Source: JAYQKL01 sp049889535
Lineage (GTDB): Bacteria; Pseudomonadota; Alphaproteobacteria; RS24
Direction of reading: 5' to 3'
Assembly: GCA_049889535.1 (NCBI GenBank)
Contig: JBMHDF010000012.1
Coordinates: 1 to 37,267 of the forward strand
Length of the DNA: 37,267 nt
The notes under the pieces were generated by a model. The model made no database searches and was not told the origin of the DNA. It saw nothing but the letters and a program-made list of their open reading frames with translations. How positions within the stretch are numbered: position 1 is the stretch's first letter; the number at the start of each line of letters is the position of its first letter. Below are positions 8,429 through 17,273 of the stretch, in pieces. The translations under genes were made by a program, and so were the position numbers.

Positions 8429-8489
8429 AGCGGGTTTATTTATTTTTTGCAGGGCTTAACAAGAAGCTGATTCCGCGTTAGATAGGCCT

Positions 8490-10334
8490 ATGGAGCTCTC
8501 ATCAGCAAAATTGAAATGGGAAAATGGCAGCCCCCAATCCATGACTTTTGGAGATATTTATTTTTCCAAAGAAGGGGGGATGGCGGAAACGCATGCTGTT
8601 TTTTTAGCGGCGAACCAGCTGGCTGAACGCTTGGCAGCACGCCCTGATAAATTGACAATCGGCGAAACGGGGTTTGGCACAGGTCTGAACCTGCTTTGTT
8701 TACTCGCGCTTTGGCAATCGCACCCCGCGCCGCGCCCGAAACTGCATTTCATCACAACTGAATTATATCCACTCAGCCCTGCTGATATGGTGCAAGCGCA
8801 TCAAGCCTGGCCAGAGCTGGCAGCTTTGTCGGAGATGTTGCGCGCGGTTTATCCCCCAGCCATTGCGGGGGCGCATCGGCGTTATTTATTTGAGGGTGCG
8901 GTATGTGTTGATTTTTTATGGGGTGATGCTGCGGAGAAATTAAGCGATTATCACCCAATTGATGCTGCACCGGTTGATTGTTGGTTTTTAGACGGTTTCT
9001 CGCCCGCTTTGAATCCGGATATGTGGACGCCAAATTTATTTGAGGCGCTGGCTGGTTTAAGCCATGCTGGTACAACGCTTTCTAGCTTTACTGTCGCGGG
9101 TGATGTCAGGCGGGGTTTGGGCAATGTTGGTTTTACTGTCACCAAGCAGGCTGGCTATGGCCGCAAACGCGAAATGTTGACGGCGGTTTTTGAGCCGGAG
9201 AAAGCGACGCACACACCACCCCCATTAGTTAATATTCATCAACAGACGGGCCCGATTGTGGTGGTGGGCGCCGGTATTGCGGGCGTGGCAACAGCTTGGC
9301 AATTGGCGCGACAATTAGCGCCAAAGGGCCAAAATGTTTGTCTTATTGATAGGGGCGCTCAAGCCTGCCAAGCCGCAAGCTCTAGCCCTGCCAGTGCTTT
9401 TACCCCTTTCTTCCAAACGGAATGGACACCGCGTGCGCGTTTGCTCATGGCTGGTTTTTTGACCACTGAGCATATTCTGGCGGAATTGCGCGCCAAGGGG
9501 CATAGCTTTGAGGCGCAACAAAATGGCATGGTCATGCTGGACATGGCAGCAAAAAATAAACGCTGCCAGCGTTTCTCAGACTGGCAACATAGTCTTGATG
9601 TGCCAGCTCCCTATCGTCAAACTTTATCAGTTGAAGCGGTGCAGGCCCTCACGGGGGCGGATTTGCCCTATGCGGGTTGGTTGTACCCACAGGCAGGTTG
9701 GTTGTGCTTATCTCAACTCGCGCAGGCCATGCTGGCAGATGCGGGAGAAAAAATTGACTGTCATTTTGCCACTGAGGTTACAGCCTTGCATCATGAGAAC
9801 GGGCAGTGGCACCTAGCGCTTACCTCTTTATCTGATGGTCAAAAAATGACGATGCCTGCATCACGTGTGGTTTTATGTCAAGCATATGATGCGGCGGCAC
9901 TGATTCCTGAGTTATCATTGACAAAAGTGCATGGGCAAATTCTGCAGCTTGAAAAGCCAGCTGGTTTGCGGGACTTAACTTTGCCGCTTAATTGTGGGTT
10001 TACGCTTTTGCCTGATACGCAGGGGCGTCTGCATTGGGGGGCGAGTTTTCGACATAAAATTTCTAGCCCTGAGATTTTGCCTGAAGAAACTGAACACCTC
10101 TTGGCGGCTTTTCATGACTGTTTTGACTTTCTGCCAGAAGCAGAGCGCGCCGCTGTCACGCAAAATGCGAAGATTGATATATGGGCAGGTCTTAGATGCA
10201 CCCATCCCTCACGCATGCCCTTGATTGGTTCTGTGCCAAACCAGCCGGCTGGGCTTTATGTTAACTTAGCCCATGGCGCGCGCGGGAGTTTGACTGGCGC
10301 GCTGATGATGCCCGCAAGCTTATATGCGCATTGA
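8490..10334 (+). CDS. mnmC: Bifunctional tRNA mnm5s2U biosynthesis enzyme MnmC
   Basis: It completes 5-methylaminomethyl-2-thiouridine at the wobble position of certain tRNAs: the FAD domain oxidatively removes the carboxymethyl group and the methyltransferase domain adds a methyl group. The protein has 614 residues against about 668 in E. coli. The methyltransferase domain is N-terminal, with the SAM motif GETGFGTGLNLL at 58-69 and the catalytic motif DGFSPALNPDMW at 168-179. The FAD domain starts at about 254 with VVVGAGIAGVATAW. Both halves look intact. The ribosome binding site is weak. It follows psiE by 61 bases and is convergent with the sterol desaturase gene. Confidence 0.96.
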   Translation: MELSSAKLKWENGSPQSMTFGDIYFSKEGGMAETHAVFLAANQLAERLAARPDKLTIGETGFGTGLNLLCLLALWQSHPAPRPKLHFITTELYPLSPADMVQAHQAWPELAALSEMLRAVYPPAIAGAHRRYLFEGAVCVDFLWGDAAEKLSDYHPIDAAPVDCWFLDGFSPALNPDMWTPNLFEALAGLSHAGTTLSSFTVAGDVRRGLGNVGFTVTKQAGYGRKREMLTAVFEPEKATHTPPPLVNIHQQTGPIVVVGAGIAGVATAWQLARQLAPKGQNVCLIDRGAQACQAASSSPASAFTPFFQTEWTPRARLLMAGFLTTEHILAELRAKGHSFEAQQNGMVMLDMAAKNKRCQRFSDWQHSLDVPAPYRQTLSVEAVQALTGADLPYAGWLYPQAGWLCLSQLAQAMLADAGEKIDCHFATEVTALHHENGQWHLALTSLSDGQKMTMPASRVVLCQAYDAAALIPELSLTKVHGQILQLEKPAGLRDLTLPLNCGFTLLPDTQGRLHWGASFRHKISSPEILPEETEHLLAAFHDCFDFLPEAERAAVTQNAKIDIWAGLRCTHPSRMPLIGSVPNQPAGLYVNLAHGARGSLTGALMMPASLYAH

Positions 10335-10345
10335 TGATTTGCGGC

Positions 10346-11146
10346 TTAGCTTTTACGCCGAATAATTGGCCAGAAAAGTTGCTCGCCAAAACTGGTGTCT
10401 GGCAAATTTTCTACGCCATAATCAGCCGGACGCTGGCGGGTGATTTTTGCAGTGCCGAATAACACATCCCAGAAAAACAATAAATTTCCGTAATTGCCTT
10501 TATAGTTCGTCGCCTCATCAGACGCATATTTTCCATGATGCATAGAATGTGTTGAGGGGGTCGAGATGAGCCGCTCAATAATCCACATGATAGGACTCAG
10601 CGCTTTAATTTTATATAGTGGCGCGTCCCATTGCCAATCACAATGTGCGCCAGTAATGACAGTCAGTTTGAGTATGATGTAAAAGGCATAAACATAGCCA
10701 AGCCCGAGATAAATCAAAATGCCCGAAAACCAAATGCCCGGCATCATCATATAGTAAAAAACATTATTGCGATAAACCAGACGCACAGACATATATTCAG
10801 CATTGTGATGGGGGCGGTGGAGATTATACAGCCAAGAAAAACTATGCGACGCCCGATGCCACCAATATTGGGTCATATCGTCAAAAATAAGCAAAAGGCC
10901 AAACTGGGCAAGCAATGGAATGCCAATCAGCGCATCTTGATAGCTTGGCGCGATTTGCGGACCAATGAGATTCACGCTCAGTAAAATAATTGGTTGGGTG
11001 ACAATCAATAAGTTGAACATAGAAAAAAATTCAACCCAGCCATCTTCTTTTTTGGCGAGCGGTTTGTTGAAAAACCCACAGCGCCAAAATTCAATGACGC
11101 AAAAGCCAATATAAATAGCAATCAAAATAAGTGTTTCGCTGCGCAT
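10346..11146 (-). CDS. Fatty acid hydroxylase / sterol desaturase family membrane protein
   Basis: A di-iron membrane oxygenase of 266 residues. Three histidine boxes are visible: HRASH at 97-101, HRPHH at 110-114 and HSMHH near 200. Four to five hydrophobic helices surround them. Family members hydroxylate or desaturate sterols, fatty acids, carotenoids or alkylglycerols. A TTG at 11158 also opens the frame, but ATG at 11146 has gggg eight to eleven bases upstream and is preferred. The ends of mnmC and this gene are 11 bases apart, convergent. Confidence 0.92.
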   Translation of the reverse strand: MRSETLILIAIYIGFCVIEFWRCGFFNKPLAKKEDGWVEFFSMFNLLIVTQPIILLSVNLIGPQIAPSYQDALIGIPLLAQFGLLLIFDDMTQYWWHRASHSFSWLYNLHRPHHNAEYMSVRLVYRNNVFYYMMMPGIWFSGILIYLGLGYVYAFYIILKLTVITGAHCDWQWDAPLYKIKALSPIMWIIERLISTPSTHSMHHGKYASDEATNYKGNYGNLLFFWDVLFGTAKITRQRPADYGVENLPDTSFGEQLFWPIIRRKS

Positions 11147-11176
11147 ACTATTCCCCAAAAATCAAATTTTAAACTA

Positions 11177-12448
11177 TCACGATTTGCGTGTTTCTTCCAT
11201 GAGCTGGCGGGCAATAATTTTACCTTGCTCAACGGCTGGTTGGTCAAAAGCATCAACCCCCAACAAAATCGCCGCGCAAATGGTTTCCAGCATGAGATTC
11301 GTCAATAAAGCACCAATCGCTTCTTCATTTAATGTGCCAAGCGATAATAAGCGTACAGGCCTTTTTTGATTGACCAAAGCCTGAAAGCTAGCCTGGCATT
11401 CTGCTTCTACCAGCTCATCAATTGAGCGATTATGAAGCCATGATAACTCAGCGATATTTTCCAACCCTTGATTGGCGACCAATGCCATATTTTGAGGTGC
11501 GGCTTGGGTTTCTATCAAAGTGTAAAATTTATCATCTGGCCCATCAAGATAAAGCTGTAACTGGCTGTGCTGGTCCACCGGACCCAGCGCGTTGACAGGG
11601 GTTGTGCCACGCCCTTTTTTACCCAAACTTTCAGCCCATAATTGCCGATACCAAAGACCAAGCTTTTCAAGGCGTTCGTCATATGGCATGAGAACAGAAA
11701 TATTGCGGCCTGCCTGCGCGTGCGCAATCTGTAACGCCGCGCCGCTGAGTGGCATATTTTGGGCGGCATCATCATGTGTTAAGAAAGCATCGAGTGCCTG
11801 TGCCGCGCCTTGTCGCACCCGCACAATATCAACACCTGCCAAGCGTGCGGGCAAAAGGCCAACATTGGTCAACACACTAAACCGGCCACCAATATTTTGA
11901 TTATGTGGCAGGGTCATCAAACCTAATTTTTGGCTGATGCGGGTTAAGCTGCTGGGCTTATCTTCGGTAAGCGTTACAATATGTTTATCAGGCGCGGCTT
12001 GCTGCGCGGCAAGATAAGACAACACACAGGATAATTGCAAAAGGGTTTCAGGCGTCTCGCCAGATTTAGAAACAACCAAATAGGCGGTTTCTGCAACCGG
12101 GTTTTTCTCCATAAGCTTTTTAAGGCTGCGCGTAGATAAATTATCCAAAAAATAAAGCTGCGGTGCATTATCGGAGCCAGCTTGCGTACCCCAGCCATTT
12201 ATTTGCGCCAGCACTTGCGCGCCAAGACTTGAACCACCCGTGCCTAAAATAAGAATATGTGAAAAAGCCTCTAATTTTTGTGCCGCTTCTTCTATACCCT
12301 TAAGGTCGGTTGCATTGGCTTGTGTTGTCTCAAATAAAGGGAGCGGCTTATCGGCCAGTTCCAGACAAAAACTTTTAAGGGTTGAAAGATAATTCAGATT
12401 GACGGTTTCGCTTTCCTGAGGCAAAGCATTTTGATTGTTAAGTATCAT
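11177..12448 (-). CDS. pgi: Glucose-6-phosphate isomerase
   Basis: It interconverts glucose 6-phosphate and fructose 6-phosphate in the cytoplasm. The sugar-phosphate-binding motifs GTGGSSLGA (69-77) and SKSGETPET (127-135), the family signature GGRFSVLTNVGLLPA, the active-site segment GPVDQHSQLQ and the C-terminal AVEQGK with catalytic Lys410 are all present. At 423 residues it belongs to the short bacterial PGI group rather than the 550-residue enterobacterial form. It follows the class II aldolase gene by 55 bases on the same strand, so the two may be co-transcribed. The ribosome binding site is weak. Confidence 0.96.
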   Translation of the reverse strand: MILNNQNALPQESETVNLNYLSTLKSFCLELADKPLPLFETTQANATDLKGIEEAAQKLEAFSHILILGTGGSSLGAQVLAQINGWGTQAGSDNAPQLYFLDNLSTRSLKKLMEKNPVAETAYLVVSKSGETPETLLQLSCVLSYLAAQQAAPDKHIVTLTEDKPSSLTRISQKLGLMTLPHNQNIGGRFSVLTNVGLLPARLAGVDIVRVRQGAAQALDAFLTHDDAAQNMPLSGAALQIAHAQAGRNISVLMPYDERLEKLGLWYRQLWAESLGKKGRGTTPVNALGPVDQHSQLQLYLDGPDDKFYTLIETQAAPQNMALVANQGLENIAELSWLHNRSIDELVEAECQASFQALVNQKRPVRLLSLGTLNEEAIGALLTNLMLETICAAILLGVDAFDQPAVEQGKIIARQLMEETRKS

Positions 12449-12503
12449 TTTTTGATCGCATAGATGAATTATAAATTTTTAAGAAAATCTTATAAAATTG
12501 TTA

Positions 12504-13343
12504 TTAGTCCCTATAAGACGGGTCCATTTTATCAAGTTTACGCAGCAAACCTGGCCATGCCAGCGAGCCTGCAAGGCCATTAAAAATAGCTTCACTTTGT
12601 AGCGCTGTCAGTTCACTGGTTGCGTCATCACATAAAATCAGATTGTCACTATTTTGCGCGCGAATTTGTGTGGTACACGCTTTTTCAAGGTAAAAAATCG
12701 CCTGATAGGCTGTGGCACAATCAATCCCAACGGCTAAGGTGCCGTGACTGCGCAAAATTAATAAAGGTTTGTCGCCTAAATCTGCGATAATGCGTTCTTT
12801 TTCATCATGGTTGAGAGCAACACCCTCATAATCATGATAGCCAACGCGCCCATGACAAATCATGGCATGTTGCGAGAGTGGCAACAGCCCCTCTGCTTGC
12901 GCGGATACTGCAATTCCGTCATCTGTGTGTAAATGAATCACACAATGCGCATCTTCGCGTGCCGCGTGAATGGCGCTATGTATCGTAAATCCTGCAGGGT
13001 TGACAATATAAGGTGTCTCATTCACCGGATTGCCTTCCAAATCAATTTTGACAAGGCTTGAGGCGGTGATTTCATCAAACAACATGCCCCATGGGTTGAT
13101 CAAAAAGTGATTCTCTTCATCGGGTACACGCACCGAAATATGCGTGTAAATCATATCGTCCCAACCATGATCTGCGACCAGACGATAGAGAGCTGCTAAA
13201 TCGACCCTTGCTTGCCATTCAGCGTCGCTGACTTTTCCCTTAAGGCTTTCTATGCCTGAAAAATTCGCCAAATCTCTAACGCTTTGGCGCATCATTTCTA
13301 ATTCTTCTTCGGTTGGAATGCCGGCTTGTTGTGCTTCAGACAT
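12504..13343 (-). CDS. Class II aldolase/adducin family protein
   Basis: A zinc-dependent aldolase-fold protein of 279 residues. The metal-binding HLH (His137, His139) and the distal RSHGT histidine are visible, as are the N-terminal THISVRVP and NPWGMLFDE strands. Family members include fuculose-phosphate aldolase, ribulose-phosphate epimerase and decarboxylases, and no specific substrate can be assigned. ATG at 13343 has aggggggc seven bases upstream and is chosen over the in-frame TTG at 13358. Residues 1-40 are an extra N-terminal helix typical of longer adducin-like bacterial members. Confidence 0.93.
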   Translation of the reverse strand: MSEAQQAGIPTEEELEMMRQSVRDLANFSGIESLKGKVSDAEWQARVDLAALYRLVADHGWDDMIYTHISVRVPDEENHFLINPWGMLFDEITASSLVKIDLEGNPVNETPYIVNPAGFTIHSAIHAAREDAHCVIHLHTDDGIAVSAQAEGLLPLSQHAMICHGRVGYHDYEGVALNHDEKERIIADLGDKPLLILRSHGTLAVGIDCATAYQAIFYLEKACTTQIRAQNSDNLILCDDATSELTALQSEAIFNGLAGSLAWPGLLRKLDKMDPSYRD

Positions 13344-13519
13344 GTTGCCCCCCTGCAACGATGATTAAAAATACTCCTGCGAGCTAGTTAATTTTGGCGC
13401 TAAGAGACACATAAGGCAAGTTTTTTCTTTTTTGTAACATATTCGAAATATTTCACCCTTAACAGTCTCACATGCGCTCTTTATGAGCCATGTTTTTTGT
13501 TTATTGAATGGGAAGTCTC

Positions 13520-14536
13520 ATGAAGAAAATAGTATTAAGTACATCGCTCCTCGCGATTTTATCGGCCCCAGCAATGGCTGGTAGCTTTGATGTAACTGTT
13601 GGTGGTTACTATAACTCAATGTTCTACAGCGTTGATTCTGACGTGAAACAAAATGCTGTCGATGGCCAATTGCAAGAAGACGCTGAAATCATCTTCAAAG
13701 GTAAAGCCAAAACAGATAATGGTTTGGAAGTTGGTTTCCAAGTTCAGCTTGAAGCCGCCCAGTCCTCTGACCAAGTTGACGAGCATTATATTTACGTCAA
13801 AGGTGGTTTTGGTAAACTCGAAATCGGTGCTGAAAACTCAGCTCCTTACAAAATCCAAACAACCACACCAAAATTTCTTGGCTGGAAAGACTTTGATAAT
13901 AATTTCAAAACATGGAGTGAAGTATCAGGTTGGGATAAGCCTTTGCATGACGAAATCTCTGCTGATGCAAATAAAATCAACTATTACACACCGCGCATGA
14001 ACGGCATTCAACTGGCGCTGGCTTATACACCTGACACATCAAACACATCTGGTCATGGTATGACATTGTCACTTGATGATGATGGCGGTTATGAAGTTTT
14101 TTCTTATGGTATTAGCTATAAAGGGAAAGTCGGCGGCGGCACATTAAAAGCCTCATATACAGCTGAAGATGGGGAAGCCCAACAAGGCGCTGGCGATAAA
14201 GAGGAAACCGCTTTTGGCTTGAACTATAAAAATGGCAAATTTGAAATCGGTGTGATGAGCTTTGAGCAAGATGACAATAATAAAGAGCATGAAGCGCTTC
14301 ACTATGGTGTGGCTTATAAAGTCACCGACGCGACAACTTTAGGTTTTGCTTTTCATGACCAAGAGAGAACAAACTCTGGATCTAAAAATGGCGAAACAGA
14401 TGTGTTGATTCTTGGTGGTAACACGAAGCTGGCAAAAGGTGTAAAACTGACATATTCACTGGAAGAAGTTGAATCGACAGGTTATCGCGAAGGCGACAGC
14501 ACATTTGCTGGTGTCGGGCTATTGCTTAAATTCTAA
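13520..14536 (+). CDS. Gram-negative outer-membrane porin
   Basis: A 338-residue beta-barrel porin. The signal peptide is residues 1-20, cleaved after PAMA. The mature protein is rich in alternating aromatic/polar strands and Gly/Asp turns, and ends in VGLLLKF with the terminal Phe needed for barrel assembly. It resembles trimeric general porins of alphaproteobacteria. ATG at 13508 is in frame, but 13520 gives a clean signal peptide and has gggaag six bases upstream. The gene is monocistronic, with its own terminator directly downstream. Codon use is more regular than in neighbours, as expected for high expression. Confidence 0.93.
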   Translation: MKKIVLSTSLLAILSAPAMAGSFDVTVGGYYNSMFYSVDSDVKQNAVDGQLQEDAEIIFKGKAKTDNGLEVGFQVQLEAAQSSDQVDEHYIYVKGGFGKLEIGAENSAPYKIQTTTPKFLGWKDFDNNFKTWSEVSGWDKPLHDEISADANKINYYTPRMNGIQLALAYTPDTSNTSGHGMTLSLDDDGGYEVFSYGISYKGKVGGGTLKASYTAEDGEAQQGAGDKEETAFGLNYKNGKFEIGVMSFEQDDNNKEHEALHYGVAYKVTDATTLGFAFHDQERTNSGSKNGETDVLILGGNTKLAKGVKLTYSLEEVESTGYREGDSTFAGVGLLLKF

Positions 14537-14560
14537 TGATGACCCTCCATCATGATTGGA

Positions 14561-14589
14561 AGAGGCGGGTTCACCCCGCCTCTTTTTTT
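14561..14589 (+). terminator. Intrinsic terminator of the porin gene
   Basis: The nine-base perfect stem agaggcggg/cccgcctct with loop ttcac is followed by a run of T. It lies 25 bases after the porin stop. Confidence 0.93.
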
Positions 14590-14642
14590 GTTTGAAACCA
14601 TGCAAAAAATGGGCCCGACGCACGGTTTGAGTTTAGTAATCA

Positions 14643-14688
14643 GGTAAAAAAATTACCGCAAGAATAAAACTAAGGTAATAAAATTATC
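14643..14688 (+). promoter_or_regulatory. Pair of 15-bp palindromes upstream of pdhA (candidate operators)
   Basis: GGTAAAAAAATTACC (14643-14657) and GGTAATAAAATTATC (14674-14688) are inverted repeats of the same form, with centres 31 bases apart, about three helical turns. They lie 144-190 bases before the pdhA start. Two similar sites on one face of the helix suggest a dimeric repressor or activator. No binding protein can be named. Confidence 0.45.
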
Positions 14689-14831
14689 AATATTTTTGGG
14701 CTGTTATCAGGAAAGTGCAAATTGATAGGAACTGTCTTTTTCTTGTGGTTTTTATGATAAAATTCAAGCATAAAGGCTCTACCGAACAAGCGTCCCCCAG
14801 CCAAATTGGCCAGCTTTGAAACGGAGAAAAA

Positions 14832-15884
14832 ATGGCACAAAAACCAATGACGAAGAAAACACCTAAGCAAAAATCAAAAAAGGCAAAACCCGCCACCAAA
14901 ATTCAGGGATTAGATACTGAGCGTTTACAACAAGCCTATGAACTCATGTTGCTTATCCGTCGCTTTGAGGAGCGCGCGGGTCAGCTTTATGGTTTGGGTA
15001 AAATAGGTGGTTTTTGTCATCTCTATAGTGGTCAGGAAGCTGTGGTGGCTGGTATTGAAGCCGCGCGACAGCCAGGTGATCAAATGATTACCGCTTACCG
15101 CGATCACGGGCATATTATTGCCAGTGGTGTTGACCCCATTGCTGTGATGGCTGAATTGCTCGGGCGTGCGCAAGGCACTTCAAAAGGTAAGGGCGGTTCG
15201 ATGCATATGTTTGATGTGGCCGGGCATTTTTATGGCGGTCATGGTATTGTTGGCGCGCAAGTGCCAATTGGCACAGGTCTGGCGCTCGCCAATCAATATC
15301 GGGGTCAGGAAAATGCCTCTTTCACCTTTTTTGGTGATGGTGCGGCTAATCAAGGCCAAGTTTATGAAAGTTTTAACATGGCGGCTTTATGGAAGCTGCC
15401 CGTAATCTACATCATCGAGAATAATCAATATGCGATGGGCACATCTGTTGAGCGTGCTTCTGCCCAAACCGACTTTTCACAACGCGGGGTGAGCTTTGGC
15501 ATTGAGGGTGTGCAGGTTGATGGCATGGATATTGAGCAAGTCTATGCTGCGGCTTGTCAGGCGCGCGAGCATGTAACTTCTGGCGCTGGGCCAATTATTC
15601 TTGAAATGAAAACCTATCGCTATAGTGGTCATTCCATGTCGGATCCGGCGAAATATCGCAAACGTGAGGAGGTCAAAGAAATGCGCCAGCATCATGACCC
15701 GATTAAATTATTGCAAACGCGATTTGAGGAGCGCGGTGTGCTGTCAGAGGCGGATATAAAAGCAATAGACAAGAAAATAAATGCCCGCATTGATGAGGTG
15801 GTGGCAGCTGCTGAAGCCAGCCCCGAACCTGATATGCGTGAATTAACAACAGATATTTATGTGGAGGCAAACCATGCCGGTTGA
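14832..15884 (+). CDS. pdhA: Pyruvate dehydrogenase E1 component, alpha subunit
   Basis: With E1 beta it decarboxylates pyruvate with thiamine diphosphate and passes the acetyl group to lipoate. The protein has 350 residues. The TPP motif GDGAANQGQVYESFNMA is followed by LPVIYIIENN, and the phosphorylation-loop segment YRYSGHSMSDP lies near residue 260. The first 25 residues are Lys-rich and probably flexible. The ribosome binding site acggagaaaaa precedes ATG at 14832. It overlaps pdhB by 11 bases, so E1 alpha and E1 beta are translationally coupled. Confidence 0.97.
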   Translation: MAQKPMTKKTPKQKSKKAKPATKIQGLDTERLQQAYELMLLIRRFEERAGQLYGLGKIGGFCHLYSGQEAVVAGIEAARQPGDQMITAYRDHGHIIASGVDPIAVMAELLGRAQGTSKGKGGSMHMFDVAGHFYGGHGIVGAQVPIGTGLALANQYRGQENASFTFFGDGAANQGQVYESFNMAALWKLPVIYIIENNQYAMGTSVERASAQTDFSQRGVSFGIEGVQVDGMDIEQVYAAACQAREHVTSGAGPIILEMKTYRYSGHSMSDPAKYRKREEVKEMRQHHDPIKLLQTRFEERGVLSEADIKAIDKKINARIDEVVAAAEASPEPDMRELTTDIYVEANHAG

Positions 15885-17268
15885 AGTGATTATGCCCGCC
15901 CTGTCGCCAACAATGGAAAGCGGAAAGCTTGCCAATTGGCTTGTGAAAGAAGGTGACCATGTTGAAGCTGGCGATGTTCTGGCTGAAATTGAAACCGATA
16001 AGGCTATGATTGAGCTGGAAGCTGCGGCAGATGGGGAAGTCGGTAAATTATTGATAGAGGCTGGCACGCCTGATATTCCGATTAACACGCCAATTGCCTT
16101 TTTACTGCGTGAAGGCGAAGATGCCGACATGCTGGCTAATATGCCCGCTGCCGCGCCATCTGCGCCTGCGCCGCAGGCAGAAAAAACTGAAACAGATACT
16201 GGGCCTATATCACCGGCCGCATCTCATAACCCGACCCCAATCGCTCCACAAATAGAAGCAGAAATGGCTTTGCCGGAAGGCACGCAATTTACCACGCTGA
16301 CGGTGCGTGAAGCTTTGCGCGACGCAATGGCGGAGGAAATGCGCCGTGATGAGGATGTTTTTGTGATGGGCGAAGAGGTCGCAGAATATCAAGGTGCCTA
16401 TAAGGTGACGCAGGGTTTGTTGGAAGAATTTGGCGCCAAGCGTGTGATTGACACACCCATTGTCGAGCATGGTTTTGCTGGCGTTGGAGTGGGGGCTGCT
16501 TTTGCGGGGCTTAAACCTATTGTGGAATTTATGACTTTTAATTTTGCAATGCAGGCGATTGACCACATTATCAATTCAGCTGCCAAGACCCATTATATGT
16601 CCGGTGGCATGGTTCAATGCCCGATTGTGTTTCGTGGCCCCAATGGTGCTGCCCGCCGTGTGGCGGCACAACATAGCCAAGATTATGCGTCTTGGTATGC
16701 GCATGTGCCAGGCCTCAAAGTGGTTTCTCCTTATTCTGCTGCCGATGCTAAGGCATTATTAAAAGCGGCAATCCGTGACCCAAATCCGGTAGTGTTTCTT
16801 GAAAATGAACTGCTTTATGGCGTGCAAGGCGAGGTGCCTGACTTAGATGATTATGTGCTGCCAATTGGCAAAGCCCATATTTTGCGCGCGGGCACAGATG
16901 TGACCGTGGTCTCGCATAGTCGCGGATTGGATTCGTGTTTGGCGGCGGCGGATAGCTTGGCCGCGGAAGGGGTTTCTTGTGAAATTATTGATTTGCGCTC
17001 GCTGCGGCCTTTGGATATTGAGACGATTTTGACCTCTGTTCAAAAAACCAATCGCCTGGTGACGGTTGAAGAGGCATGGCCTGTAGCAGGTATTGGCGCT
17101 GAAATAGCGGCCAGTGTGCAAGCCCGTGCTTTTGATGCGTTGGATGCCCCTATCGAGCGCGTGACGGGGCTTGATGTGCCATTGCCCTATGCCGCGAATT
17201 TAGAAGCCGCGGCTTTGCCAACGGCTGAAAAAGTGATAGACGCTATAAACCGTGCTTGTTACCGGTGA
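15874..17268 (+). CDS. pdhB: Pyruvate dehydrogenase E1 component, beta subunit, with N-terminal lipoyl domain
   Basis: 464 residues. Residues 1-78 are a biotinyl/lipoyl domain with lipoyl-lysine Lys43 in ETDKAMIE. An Ala/Pro linker (about 90-130) leads to the E1 beta transketolase-like domain, with GEEVAEYQGAYKVTQGL and the EAWPVAGIGAEIA segment. A lipoyl domain on E1 beta is known in alphaproteobacteria. ATG at 15874 has ggaggcaaacc upstream and is chosen over an in-frame ATG at 15859. The unusual point is that this seems to be the only lipoyl domain of the locus, because the next gene lacks one. Confidence 0.97.
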   Translation: MPVEVIMPALSPTMESGKLANWLVKEGDHVEAGDVLAEIETDKAMIELEAAADGEVGKLLIEAGTPDIPINTPIAFLLREGEDADMLANMPAAAPSAPAPQAEKTETDTGPISPAASHNPTPIAPQIEAEMALPEGTQFTTLTVREALRDAMAEEMRRDEDVFVMGEEVAEYQGAYKVTQGLLEEFGAKRVIDTPIVEHGFAGVGVGAAFAGLKPIVEFMTFNFAMQAIDHIINSAAKTHYMSGGMVQCPIVFRGPNGAARRVAAQHSQDYASWYAHVPGLKVVSPYSAADAKALLKAAIRDPNPVVFLENELLYGVQGEVPDLDDYVLPIGKAHILRAGTDVTVVSHSRGLDSCLAAADSLAAEGVSCEIIDLRSLRPLDIETILTSVQKTNRLVTVEEAWPVAGIGAEIAASVQARAFDALDAPIERVTGLDVPLPYAANLEAAALPTAEKVIDAINRACYR

Positions 17269-17273
17269 AGCCA

